In this document: piece after piece, positions 52,163 to 60,956 of the stretch
Layout: every line of letters begins with the position of its first letter
Position numbering within the stretch: the stretch's first letter is position 1
Origin: Pollutimonas sp036675275
GTDB taxonomy: Bacteria; Pseudomonadota; Gammaproteobacteria; Burkholderiales; Burkholderiaceae_B
Reading direction: 5' to 3'
DNA length: 64,000 nt
NCBI GenBank assembly: GCA_036675275.1
Contig: JAKFFG010000026.1
Coordinates: 124,001-188,000, forward strand
Made by a program: the position numbers and the translations under genes
The notes under the pieces: generated by a model
Told to the model about the DNA's origin: nothing
Seen by the model: only the letters and a program-made list of their open reading frames with translations
Databases searched by the model: none

Positions 52163-53227
52163 TTACGGCAATACAGCGACGTGCTCGAGACCAGCGGATT
52201 CTGGCAAGCCGAACATGAGGTTCATGTTCTGGACAGCCTGTCCTGATGCGCCCTTGACCAGATTGTCTTGCGTGACGAGGATGACCAGTTGATCGCCGTT
52301 ATCGGGCCGATGAACCGCAATTCGAAGATGGTTGGACGCACGCACCGAACGAGTTTCCGGCAGGCTGCCGGCCGGCATTACGTCGACGAAGGGCTCGTTG
52401 GCGTAGCGCTGTTCAAACAAGGCCTGGAAGTCAGTGTCAAGCGCCTCCGGCAAGATACGCACGTACAGGGTTGAGAACATACCGCGTATCATGGGCACCA
52501 GGTGTGGCACAAACAGCAAACCAACAGGCTCGCCGGCCAAGAGCTGCAGCTGTTCCGAGATTTCGGGATGATGCCGGTGTCCGGCCACGCCATACGCCTT
52601 GAAATTGTCGCTGGCTTCGGAAAACAGGGTACTGACCTCGGCCTTGCGCCCAGCCCCCGAAACACCTGACTTGCAATCGGCAATGACGTGCGTGGTATCG
52701 ATAAGGCGGCGCCCATTTTGCAGGAGCGGCGCCAGGCCCAACAACACCGTGGTCGGATAGCAACCGGGGTTTCCCACGACCTGAGCATCGGAAATTTTCT
52801 CGCGGTTGAGTTCGACCAGGCCATACACCGACTGCTTGAGGATGTCGGGGCAGGAATGCGGCATTTTGTACCAACGCTCGAACACTTGCGTATCCTGCAA
52901 GCGGAAATCGGCGGCCAGGTCGATAACCCGCACGTTTTTTTTGATCAGGCTTTCAGCCTGGCTCATGGCAACGCCATGCGGTGTTGCAAAAAATACAACA
53001 TCGCATTCTTCGAGGTTTGCCTTTTCTGGCGTTTGGAAGCACAAATCGACCCTGCCTCGCAGATTGGGAAACATGTCGGCCACCGGCATCCCGTCTTCCT
53101 TGCGGGACGTGATTGCCGTGAGTTGTGCATTGGGATGCTGGGATAAAAGACGCAATAACTCCACGCCCGTGTAGCCTGTACCACCCACAATGCCTACTTT
53201 GATCCGTGCTGCAGCTGCCGAAGCCAT
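52163..53227 (-). CDS. argC: N-acetyl-gamma-glutamyl-phosphate reductase
   Basis: Third step of arginine synthesis, NADPH reduction of N-acetylglutamyl phosphate. The 354 residues have GIVGGTGYTGVELLRLL (cofactor), the catalytic Cys in VVGNPGCYPTTVLLGL and HRHHPEIS with the catalytic His. Length fits the long ArgC type. A GGGAAAT ribosome site precedes the ATG. An intrinsic terminator 95 bases upstream separates it from rpsI. Confidence 0.96.
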   Translation of the reverse strand: MASAAAARIKVGIVGGTGYTGVELLRLLSQHPNAQLTAITSRKEDGMPVADMFPNLRGRVDLCFQTPEKANLEECDVVFFATPHGVAMSQAESLIKKNVRVIDLAADFRLQDTQVFERWYKMPHSCPDILKQSVYGLVELNREKISDAQVVGNPGCYPTTVLLGLAPLLQNGRRLIDTTHVIADCKSGVSGAGRKAEVSTLFSEASDNFKAYGVAGHRHHPEISEQLQLLAGEPVGLLFVPHLVPMIRGMFSTLYVRILPEALDTDFQALFEQRYANEPFVDVMPAGSLPETRSVRASNHLRIAVHRPDNGDQLVILVTQDNLVKGASGQAVQNMNLMFGLPESAGLEHVAVLP

Positions 53228-53321
53228 AATAATTTCCCAAAATACAAATCATCAACTACACAATTATGCAACAAGCTTGACGATTGCAGGGCCTTACCCT
53301 GACAAAAGCTGCGCTTGAATG

Positions 53322-53353
53322 TACAAAACCCCGACCTGGGCCGGGGTTTTGTA
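53322..53353 (-). terminator. Intrinsic terminator after rpsI
   Basis: TACAAAACCCCG and CGGGGTTTTGTA form a perfect 12-bp stem; on the minus strand the right arm gives the T-run. It ends the rplM-rpsI transcript, 34 bases past the rpsI stop. The symmetry means it could also stop plus-strand transcripts. Confidence 0.88.
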
Positions 53354-53386
53354 TTTGCAAGGCCGAAGCCTTGCGTACAGCAAAGA

Positions 53387-53779
53387 TTAACGCTTGCTGA
53401 ACTGTTTCCGACGACGTGCTTTGTGGAAGCCGACTTTCTTACGTTCAACTTCACGAGCATCGCGAGTCACGAAACCGGCGTGCTTGAGCGGCGATTTCAA
53501 TGATTCGTCGTAGTCGATAAGCGCACGGGTGATACCGTGGCGAACCGCACCGGCCTGGCCGCTTTCGCCGCCGCCGTGAACGTTGACGTGAAAATCAAAC
53601 GATTCAAGGTGGTTGGTGAGCGCCAAAGGCTGACGCACGACCATGCGTCCCGTTTCGCGAGCAAAATATTCGTCGACGGGCTTGCCGTTGACGACGATCT
53701 TGCCAGTACCTTTTTTCAAGAACACGCGAGCCACCGACGTTTTGCGGCGGCCTGTTCCATAATTCCAATTACCGATCAT
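53387..53779 (-). CDS. rpsI: 30S ribosomal protein S9
   Basis: Ribosomal protein S9 (uS9), 130 residues, whose C-terminal tail reaches the P-site tRNA. It shows NYGTGRRKTSVARVFLKKGTG, GGGESGQAGAVRHGITRAL and the ending RKKVGFHKARRRKQFSKR. It follows rplM by 9 bases in the classical rplM-rpsI operon. Confidence 0.99.
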   Translation of the reverse strand: MIGNWNYGTGRRKTSVARVFLKKGTGKIVVNGKPVDEYFARETGRMVVRQPLALTNHLESFDFHVNVHGGGESGQAGAVRHGITRALIDYDESLKSPLKHAGFVTRDAREVERKKVGFHKARRRKQFSKR

Positions 53780-53788
53780 GACCTATCC

Positions 53789-54217
53789 TTAGAATTCCAG
53801 CGGTTTGGGCTGCTGAGCTGAATGAGGATGCTCGGCGCCGGCATAAACCTTGAGTTTCTTGGCCATTGCATAACCCAGCGGCCCTTTGGGCAGCATGCCT
53901 TTTACGGCCTTCTGGATTGCACGACCAGGAAAACGCTGTTGCATTTTCTCGAAGGTGGTTTCAGTAACGCCGCCGGGGTAACCCGAGTGACGATAGTATT
54001 TTTTGTCTTGGGCCTTGTTGCCTGTGACAACAATTTCCGAAGCATTGATAATGACGATGTAATCGCCGGTGTCAACGTGGGGCGTGAATTCTGGCTTATG
54101 CTTGCCGCGCAAACGACGTGCGACTTCGCTGGCCACACGACCGAGGACTTTGCCCTTGGCGTCAATCACGTACCAGTCACGTTGGACTTCCTGCGGCTTG
54201 GCCACAAAGGTCTTCAT
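53789..54217 (-). CDS. rplM: 50S ribosomal protein L13
   Basis: Ribosomal protein L13 (uL13), 142 residues, an early assembly protein of the large subunit. Signatures: WYVIDAKGKVLGRVASEVA, RGKHKPEFTPHVDTGDYIVIIN, and AVKGMLPKGPLGYAM. First gene of the rplM-rpsI operon. In E. coli this operon is controlled by L13 on its own leader; the ~140 bases in front here include a GC-rich stem near 54265 that could act likewise. Confidence 0.99.
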   Translation of the reverse strand: MKTFVAKPQEVQRDWYVIDAKGKVLGRVASEVARRLRGKHKPEFTPHVDTGDYIVIINASEIVVTGNKAQDKKYYRHSGYPGGVTETTFEKMQQRFPGRAIQKAVKGMLPKGPLGYAMAKKLKVYAGAEHPHSAQQPKPLEF

Positions 54218-54360
54218 GATGGTTCCTAAATATTCAAAATAAGCCTGGCGGACATCCGTCAGACTGCGTTTCCTGGCGCCTTCAATGCCTAAGCGTTGTA
54301 CTTCGCCCGTGCAAATAAGCCAGAAAAGCCCATAATATTAACATACTTAGGCGATTTTCA
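54218..54360 (-). promoter_or_regulatory. rplM leader and promoter region
   Basis: Upstream of rplM the minus strand holds an AT-rich TAATATTAT (around 54335-54345) that may be a -10, and then a leader with the short stem CTGACGG...CCGCCAG close to the start codon. Only a candidate for ribosomal-protein feedback. Confidence 0.3.
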
Positions 54361-54379
54361 ACATGCCGTATGAACCACC

Positions 54380-54427
54380 AAAAAATAACCCCAAAAAACC
54401 CGTGGATCAATTCGGCTTTTTTGGGGT
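54380..54427 (-). terminator. Intrinsic terminator after TRAP receptor gene
   Basis: ACCCCAAAAAA (54388-54398) and TTTTTTGGGGT (54417-54427) make an 11-bp stem, extended by CCG/CGG inside the loop, with a T-run on the minus strand (54380-54385). It ends the TRAP receptor transcript and shields the rplM promoter. A further small stem GCGGCT/AGCCGC lies at about 54440-54456. Confidence 0.85.
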
Positions 54428-54467
54428 ACATGCCTAAGCGGCGGCTTTATGAGCCGCAACAAAGGAA

Positions 54468-55568
54468 TTATTTTTTCTGATTGGCCAGAGCAATGCCCAG
54501 GTAATTGTCGTAAGAGCCTTCGGCGACGCGGAACCATGGGACCAGGCTGTCGCGGAAGCCCATGTAGTTGTCGTGAATTTTCTTGAACATGGCGTTTTTG
54601 TCGCTGAACTCTTTGTAGAGTTCGTTAGAGGCCTTGAACGAGGCATCCATGACGTCGCGCGGGAATGCCTTGAGAACGGCACCCGCACCAATCAGGCGGC
54701 GCAGCGCTGCCGGATTGTTGGCATCGTAAGAGCCCAGCATCTGGCCACCGGCGGCGCGCGACGCGGTGTCGACCAAGGACTGGTAGCTTTTCGGCAGGCT
54801 GTTCAAGGCTTCGTCGTTTACGTAAAGCGAAACCTGGGCGGAACCTTCCCACCAGCCCGGATAGTAGTAGTACTTGGCGACCTTCTGGAAACCGAGCTTT
54901 TCGTCGTCAACCGGTCCGACGAACTCGACAGCGTCAAGCGTGCCTTTCTCGAGCGATGGGTAGATGTCGCCTGGAGGAATTTGCTGGGGCACGACGCCCA
55001 TGCGCGAAAGCACTTCGCCTGCGAAGCCGGCGGTACGCATCTTGAGACCCTGGAGGTCGGCTACGGATTTGATTTCCTTGCGATACCATCCGCCCATTTG
55101 GGTACCGGTATTGCCCAAGGGGAAGTTGATGATGTGGCGGGGCGCGAACAATTCACGGGTGAGCTTGAGGCCGTCGCCTTCGTACATCCAGGAGTACATC
55201 TGGCGCGCATTCAGACCGAAAGGCACGGCGGTGTCGAAACAGAATGAAGGGTCTTTGCCGTAGTAGTAATACGATGCCGTCTGGCCGCACTCGACAGTAC
55301 GGTTGCCCACCGCGTCCATGACGCCGAAACCAGGCACGATTTCGCCGACCGGATACAGGCGGATTGAGAAGTTTCCGTCGGAGGCCTCTTCGACCATCTT
55401 GCAAAACGTTTGCGCCGTGTTGTAGAGCGCAGGCGTTGAAGGCCCATAGGTGGAAGTCATTTTCCAGCTGATTTTGGGATTGCTTTGCGCAAACACGGGT
55501 GCTGCCACGGCGGCTGAGCCGGCCATGGCGCCCAGGCCTGCTTTTTTAAGGAATGAACGACGCTGCAT
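54468..55568 (-). CDS. TRAP transporter substrate-binding protein (DctP family)
   Basis: A 366-residue periplasmic receptor of the TRAP family, closest in look to the alpha-keto acid (TakP-like) group. It has a twin-arginine signal (MQRRSFLKKAG...AGSAAVAAPVFAQ). Segments SWKMTSTYGPSTPALYNTAQ, GLKMRTAGFAGEVLSRMG and KGTLDAVEFVGPVDDEKLGF are typical; the Arg in KMRTAG binds the ligand carboxylate. No DctQ/DctM membrane genes are in the window, so it is an orphan here. An AAGGAG ribosome site precedes the ATG. Confidence 0.93.
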   Translation of the reverse strand: MQRRSFLKKAGLGAMAGSAAVAAPVFAQSNPKISWKMTSTYGPSTPALYNTAQTFCKMVEEASDGNFSIRLYPVGEIVPGFGVMDAVGNRTVECGQTASYYYYGKDPSFCFDTAVPFGLNARQMYSWMYEGDGLKLTRELFAPRHIINFPLGNTGTQMGGWYRKEIKSVADLQGLKMRTAGFAGEVLSRMGVVPQQIPPGDIYPSLEKGTLDAVEFVGPVDDEKLGFQKVAKYYYYPGWWEGSAQVSLYVNDEALNSLPKSYQSLVDTASRAAGGQMLGSYDANNPAALRRLIGAGAVLKAFPRDVMDASFKASNELYKEFSDKNAMFKKIHDNYMGFRDSLVPWFRVAEGSYDNYLGIALANQKK

Positions 55569-55709
55569 TAAGAACTCCTTTCGGCATTCGATTATTTTGT
55601 ACGGTAAAAATCCACTCCGGATATTACACCGCGTTGTACTTCTTGTAACGAGGGTAAAACCCTGAGGATCCTTTGGTCACGCTGTTGCCGTCAAAATCTG
55701 GCGCTACGG

Positions 55710-57080
55710 TTACTGCCCTGCGATCGACATCTGTTCGATCAGGATGGATCCGGTCGTCTTGGAGCCGCGCGTAATCGTGTCGGCGCCCACTGCCACGATC
55801 TGGCGGAACATATCGGCCAGATTGCCCGCAATGGTGATCTCCTGAACCGCATGCTGAATTTCGCCATCTTTGACCCAGTAACCGAAAGCACCGCGTGAAT
55901 AATCGCCGCTGACGTAGTTGACGCCCTGGCCTATGAGTTCGGTGACCAGAAAGCCCGTACCCAGCTTGCGCAGCATTGCACGGAAGTCGTCGGTCGGTCG
56001 GGTAAGGCGCGAAACAAGCCGCAGATTATGCGAACCGCCCGCATTGCCCGTAGTGGGCATGCCCAGCTTGCGCGCGGTATAGGTGGAAAGGAAATAGCCG
56101 TTCAGCACTCCGGCGGTCACGACATCGCGCGGCTGGGTGCGCACACCCTCGCTATCGAATGGCGAACTGCCCATGGCGCCCGGGATATGGGGATCTTCGG
56201 AGATATCGATATGGTCGGACAAAACCGGTTTGCCCAGTGAGTCGAGCAAGAAGCTGGCCTTTCGATACAAAGCCCCTCCACTGGTGGCCTGCACCAGTGC
56301 GCCAACCAGACCCACGGCCAGGGGCGCCTCGAACAAGACGGGGAACCGGCCCGTTTTTATACGCCGGGCCGACATGCGCGACAGCGTGCGCTCGGCTGCG
56401 TAGCGACCCACCGCGGCCGGATCCGACAATTGTTGCGGGGCGCGCGCCGATGTGTACCAGTAGTCCCGCTGCATATTGTTGCCCCGGCCTGCAATGGGCG
56501 CGACCGACAGACTATGCCGCGTGTACGGATACCCGCCCATGAAGCCGCGGCTGTTTCCCAATACGAAATGGCCTTCGTACGTATCGACGGATGCCCCGTC
56601 AGTGTTCGTGATGAGCGGGCTGGTGGCGTGCGCCGCGCGCTCGGCCTGGATGGCCAGTTTGGCAGCGTCCTCGGCCGTGATGTCCCATGGATGGTGCAAT
56701 TGCAGATCGCGATGGGCGGAAGTGGCGAGCTGGTCGGCGTCGGGCAGGCCCGCAGCCGGGTCGGCCGCTGTGTAGCGGGCAATGTGCCACGCAGCTTCGA
56801 CGGTCTCGCGTATGGCCTGCGCGGAAAAGTCGGAGGTGGAGGCCGAGCCGCGACGATTTCCGGCGAAAACGGTGAGGTCCAGCGAACGGTCCCTGGTCTG
56901 CTCCACCGTCTCGATGTCTTTGCGGCGCACCGATACGGACAACCCGCGGCTTTCGGAGATTTCCGCGGCAGCGTCCGACGCCCCCAGTGATTTGGCATGT
57001 TTCAGGGCATCGCTGACCAATTCACGGAAGCGGGTCTGGTTTTCAGATATAGGTAGATAAGATGTGGGTTGGTCGCTCAT
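55710..57080 (-). CDS. pmbA: Metalloprotease PmbA/TldE
   Basis: Partner of TldD in the TldD/TldE protease that trims peptides such as microcin precursors. The 456-residue protein shows the family parts RKDIETVEQTRDRSLDLTVFAG, TSDFSAQAIRETVEAAWHIA and the C-terminal GSSPFDSEGVRTQPRDVV and GAFGYWVKDGEIQHAVQEITIAGNL. TldE lacks the zinc site of TldD. tldD is not in the window. Divergent from darP with 60 bases between starts; that pmbA-darP pairing is widespread. Confidence 0.95.
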   Translation of the reverse strand: MSDQPTSYLPISENQTRFRELVSDALKHAKSLGASDAAAEISESRGLSVSVRRKDIETVEQTRDRSLDLTVFAGNRRGSASTSDFSAQAIRETVEAAWHIARYTAADPAAGLPDADQLATSAHRDLQLHHPWDITAEDAAKLAIQAERAAHATSPLITNTDGASVDTYEGHFVLGNSRGFMGGYPYTRHSLSVAPIAGRGNNMQRDYWYTSARAPQQLSDPAAVGRYAAERTLSRMSARRIKTGRFPVLFEAPLAVGLVGALVQATSGGALYRKASFLLDSLGKPVLSDHIDISEDPHIPGAMGSSPFDSEGVRTQPRDVVTAGVLNGYFLSTYTARKLGMPTTGNAGGSHNLRLVSRLTRPTDDFRAMLRKLGTGFLVTELIGQGVNYVSGDYSRGAFGYWVKDGEIQHAVQEITIAGNLADMFRQIVAVGADTITRGSKTTGSILIEQMSIAGQ

Positions 57081-57140
57081 TGCTGCTCTTTCAAGTTAGA
57101 CGGTTATCATAGCCAATTAAAGAATACTTTTTTGACTCCC

Positions 57141-57698
57141 ATGCCAAACATCCCCGAAAATACCGACGAGCCGGCTGATCACGGCTACGACAGGCCCAGC
57201 AAATCGCAAGTAAAGCGCGACATGCTCGAACTGCAGGATCTGGGCAAAAAGCTGGTCGAGCTGTCCACCGACCGCCTCAAGCAACTGCCCCTGTCGGAAA
57301 ACCTTTATGAAGCCGTCCGGCAGGCACAGCGCACAGCCAGCCGCGAAGGCCTGCGCCGGCAAATCCACTATGTCGGCAAACTGATGCGCAATGCCGATGC
57401 AGATGCCATACGCACGCAGCTCGACATCTGGGAAAACGGTTCACGTGAAGAAACGCTTGCCATGCACCGGCTTGAAGCGCTCCGTGAACTGCTGCTTAAA
57501 GATGACGACGCACTCACCGGCCTGCTTGACGCCTATCCCGGCGCTGATATCCAGCATCTTCGCACACTGATACGCGCCAGCCGCAAGGAAGCGCAGAACA
57601 ACGCCGCACTGCAGGCCGGGCAAGACCCCCAACGCAAGCACTATCGCGCCTTGTTTCAAGCCATCAAGGCACTCAATGACACGACGGAACAGAAATGA
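57141..57698 (+). CDS. darP: Ribosome biogenesis factor DarP (YjgA)
   Basis: A 185-residue helical protein that binds late 50S precursors. The family pattern is clear: PSKSQVKRDMLELQDLGKKLVELS, REGLRRQIHYVGKLMR and HRLEALRELLLKDDDAL, ending with a basic RKHYRALFQAIKAL. I start at ATG 57141; an upstream frame overlaps the pmbA start. Its stop overlaps the next gene (ATGA). Confidence 0.94.
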   Translation: MPNIPENTDEPADHGYDRPSKSQVKRDMLELQDLGKKLVELSTDRLKQLPLSENLYEAVRQAQRTASREGLRRQIHYVGKLMRNADADAIRTQLDIWENGSREETLAMHRLEALRELLLKDDDALTGLLDAYPGADIQHLRTLIRASRKEAQNNAALQAGQDPQRKHYRALFQAIKALNDTTEQK

Positions 57699-58366
57699 GC
57701 TCATCCCTACTTGAATGCCTGGAAATTGAAACTGGGCCGAACCCCGGCCATGCGGTAATCTGGCTGCACGGCCTGGGCGCCGACGGCCATGATTTCGCAC
57801 CCTTGGTTCCCGAATTGGAATTGCAGGATGCACCGCCGATTCGCTTCGTATTTCCCCACGCGCCCGTTCAGCCGGTAACCATCAACAACGGCATGGCCAT
57901 GCGCGCCTGGTATGACATCTTCATTCCGGACCTGGTCTCGCGTGAAGACGAAAACGGTGTACGGCAGTCTCAAGCAGCCGTCGAGGCCCTGATCCTGCGT
58001 GAAAACCAACGCGGCATTCCCAGCGACAAGATCATTCTGGCCGGATTTTCTCAGGGTTGCGCCATGGCGCTGCAAACTGGCTTGCGCCTGGACAGCAAAC
58101 TGGCCGGCATCATCGGACTGTCGGGTTACCTGCCGCTGGCAAGCCTGTTCGATGCCGAGCGGCACCCTGCCAACCAGGCCACTCCCATTTTCCTGGCGCA
58201 CGGCACCAACGATCCGGTGGTCGTTTTCCCGCGCGCCCAGGCTACGCATCAAAAGCTGCTCGAGCTGGGCTACCAGGTGGACTGGCACACCTACCCGATG
58301 CCGCATTCGGTATGCCTTGACGAAGTCGCCGATATCGCGGCCTTCTTGCGCAAGGTTCTGGGTTAA
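57695..58366 (+). CDS. Carboxylesterase/phospholipase family alpha/beta hydrolase
   Basis: A 223-residue alpha/beta hydrolase of the phospholipase/carboxylesterase (YpfH/EstB-like) family. The catalytic triad is visible as S119 (LAGFSQGCAM), D173 (HGTNDPVV) and H204 (YPMPHSVC). The oxyanion segment is WLHGLGADGHDFAPL. No signal peptide. Coupled to darP by a four-base overlap; physiological ester unknown. Confidence 0.93.
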   Translation: MSSSLLECLEIETGPNPGHAVIWLHGLGADGHDFAPLVPELELQDAPPIRFVFPHAPVQPVTINNGMAMRAWYDIFIPDLVSREDENGVRQSQAAVEALILRENQRGIPSDKIILAGFSQGCAMALQTGLRLDSKLAGIIGLSGYLPLASLFDAERHPANQATPIFLAHGTNDPVVVFPRAQATHQKLLELGYQVDWHTYPMPHSVCLDEVADIAAFLRKVLG

Positions 58367-58368
58367 CG

Positions 58369-60849
58369 CTAGGAGCGGCGCGTCTCGCCCAGGTCCAGCC
58401 ATACCCGTCGCATGGTGGGATCTTCGGCGTCGTAGTCGTTCTGGAAACCCAGGTGCTTCATCAGGCTGAGCATGGGGCGGTTCGTGGCAAGCACGACTCC
58501 ATCTATATAAGTAAGACCCTGATACTGGGCCGCTTCGATAAGGCCACCCATTAATTGCGAGCCCAGCCCCCGGCGCTGCCATGCGTCGCCAATGACCAGG
58601 GCGTATTCGGCGCCGCGTCCGTCGGCATTGCGCAGGTAATGCGCGAATCCGATTATCTGCTCGCGCGGGTGGCCGCGATGCTCGGGATTGGGCACCTGCA
58701 CCGTGGCGACCAGAGCCAGCTCGCGGTCGTAGTCAATACGGGTATAACGCGCGAGCATGCGGGGCGTGAGTTCACGCATCATGGAAACAAAGCGCATGTA
58801 GCGCGCTTCATCGGAAAGGCCCCGCACAAACTCCTGCAACGGCTCGGCGTCTTCAGGACGTATAGGCCGCAGCATCCACGGACTGCCATCCTTGAACGTC
58901 TTGGATTGCACCAGACGGCGCGGATACGGGTGGATGGCCATATGCCTGTAACCCGTTGTCTCGGGCAGTACAAGCATGGATTGGCTGGTGAGTTCGATGC
59001 GCACGATATGCGCGACAATCTGCATGTCGTCGGCATATACCGGATCAATAATGAGCGAGTCCAGCGATGGCAACTCGCTGATGAGTTCGGATATTCGCTC
59101 CAGCGTCTCTTGAAGAAGCTCCAATGCGGCCGACGTGGACTGACGCGCAAGCCCGTGTTGCCAAACGCTGCTGCGCAACACGAGCTGGCGGGCCAGATAG
59201 CTGTTCAGCGGCGGCAGCTCGGTGGCACTATAGGCCCCGGCAAACAGCGCGTCCTGGCCCCCGGGCCCGAATGTAATGTAAGGGCCGAACTTGGCGTCGC
59301 GCCGTACCTGGATAGACATAGGCAGACTATCGTCGGGCTGCCCTGGCGGCTGGGCGTCGCCGTCTTCGGCGCCGGCGGCATAGCGCAAAGGCACATGGAA
59401 GCAGTCCAGCAATTCCCGGCATTCGTCCGCGGTCAGGATGCGCCGGCGCTTGCTTTGGATGCTGCGCACGAGCGCGCGCGCCTCTTCCAGGCGCGGCGGC
59501 TTGCTCAAGACTTCGGGCGGCAAGGTCTGTTGCGACAGCGTCTGGTTGTAATGATAGGAAGCCAGTATTCCGAAAGCATTGGCCGCCGATTCCGGAGTCC
59601 GGAATGCAGGCGTGCCCGCGCTGTCCAGGATATGGCGCAGCGCCCGCATTGACGCATCCCCCATGAAGCACGTGATGATGGGCTTGCGCGAGTCGGGCGA
59701 TATATCGGCCAGTTGCCGCGCCACGCTGCGCAGGTCGGACAACGGGTCGGGCGCCAGCAGCACCAGCACTCCGTCGACACCCGAGTCGTCGGCCAGGATG
59801 CCGATGACTTGCTTGACCTTCTCCGGTGTCAAAGGGGCATAGGTAACGACCGGATTCCGGCTTTTCGCCCCTTCTTCCAGCAAGGCATCCAGAGACCTGA
59901 TGCTGCTCTGGCTCAGTTCGGCCCGGAATACGGCTTCGGCATCTCCCATGACGTCGAGCGCCAGCTGAGCGGCGCCATCGCCGTTGGAGAAAAGCGCAAT
60001 CTTGCGGCCGCGCGGATGCCGTGTGTAGACCAAAACCTTAATGGCGGAAAACAGTTGCACGAAATAGCGGATGCGTACCGCACCCGCCCGGCGCAAGAGC
60101 ACGTTGAACACAGCATCTTCGGTGGACGCCGCATCGGCGTTGTGGCCGACCTTGAGCACGATTACGGGCTTGACGCTTGCCGCGGCACGAAGCGCACTGG
60201 TGAAGCGGCGCGATGACGAGGTTTCTTCAAGATACAGGGCAATGCTGTCGGTGCGCGGATCCATGGCAAGGTAATCGAGCGCCTCGGAGACATCGATAGT
60301 GGTTTCGTCGCCCAGCGACACAACCGCCGAAAAACCCAGCCTGACATCCTCGGCCCAATCCAGGACCGATGCAGTAATGGAGCGGGATTGCGCCACCAGG
60401 GCAACGCGTCCGCCCAGCCCCACGTGCGGTTCATGGCTCAGGTTTATGCCCAGGTGCGGGCGCTGCACGCCAAAGGAACGCGGGCCCAGCACCATGCAGT
60501 CATTAAGCTGACCCCACGTCCTGCAATAGACCATATCTTCGACAGGATCGTCTGACACGGCGTGATGGGGCAAGACAGTCAGGCACCTAGGTCGACAGGA
60601 TTTGATGGCCGCAAGCGCCTCGGGCAGTCGCCGTGGGGCGATGCAAAGCAGGACTTGATCTACGCGGGATCCTTCGCTGACACCGTTGAGCGCCTGGGGC
60701 AAAGCGATGGGTTGGGCGGGATCGGCGTCGACTATTGTGATGGTGTTTTGCAGCGAACGCGGCACGCTGTGCACGATGGGCAAGGAGCGGTCTGAAAGTA
60801 CCACGAGCGAGCTGGGTTCGAACAATGCGGTAAGGCGATGTCGAGGCAT
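58369..60849 (-). CDS. GNAT acetyltransferase fused to inactive acyl-CoA synthetase (PatZ-like)
   Basis: An 826-residue fusion resembling the protein lysine acetyltransferase PatZ/Pka. Residues 1-~650 are like NDP-forming acyl-CoA synthetase (CoA-binding, ligase and ATP-grasp-like parts, e.g. RVALVAQSRSITASVLDWA and KIALFSNGDGAAQLALD). The region that in active enzymes holds the phospho-histidine (SHTG loop) reads GHNADAASTEDAVFN (about 235-249) and lacks it. The C-terminal GNAT domain has LRPIRPEDAEPLQEFVRGLS and the acetyl-CoA loop QRRGLGSQLM. PatZ controls acetyl-CoA synthetase by acetylation; targets here are inferred. Confidence 0.87.
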   Translation of the reverse strand: MPRHRLTALFEPSSLVVLSDRSLPIVHSVPRSLQNTITIVDADPAQPIALPQALNGVSEGSRVDQVLLCIAPRRLPEALAAIKSCRPRCLTVLPHHAVSDDPVEDMVYCRTWGQLNDCMVLGPRSFGVQRPHLGINLSHEPHVGLGGRVALVAQSRSITASVLDWAEDVRLGFSAVVSLGDETTIDVSEALDYLAMDPRTDSIALYLEETSSSRRFTSALRAAASVKPVIVLKVGHNADAASTEDAVFNVLLRRAGAVRIRYFVQLFSAIKVLVYTRHPRGRKIALFSNGDGAAQLALDVMGDAEAVFRAELSQSSIRSLDALLEEGAKSRNPVVTYAPLTPEKVKQVIGILADDSGVDGVLVLLAPDPLSDLRSVARQLADISPDSRKPIITCFMGDASMRALRHILDSAGTPAFRTPESAANAFGILASYHYNQTLSQQTLPPEVLSKPPRLEEARALVRSIQSKRRRILTADECRELLDCFHVPLRYAAGAEDGDAQPPGQPDDSLPMSIQVRRDAKFGPYITFGPGGQDALFAGAYSATELPPLNSYLARQLVLRSSVWQHGLARQSTSAALELLQETLERISELISELPSLDSLIIDPVYADDMQIVAHIVRIELTSQSMLVLPETTGYRHMAIHPYPRRLVQSKTFKDGSPWMLRPIRPEDAEPLQEFVRGLSDEARYMRFVSMMRELTPRMLARYTRIDYDRELALVATVQVPNPEHRGHPREQIIGFAHYLRNADGRGAEYALVIGDAWQRRGLGSQLMGGLIEAAQYQGLTYIDGVVLATNRPMLSLMKHLGFQNDYDAEDPTMRRVWLDLGETRRS

Positions 60850-60956
60850 ACTTTATCCGGTTCAAGCGAAAATTGATGTGTACTCTAAAATAGGCGTCTT
60901 GCTACTTTCCTGCGCATGCGGCCGATACCGCCACATGACTAGCCTAACGACTTACC

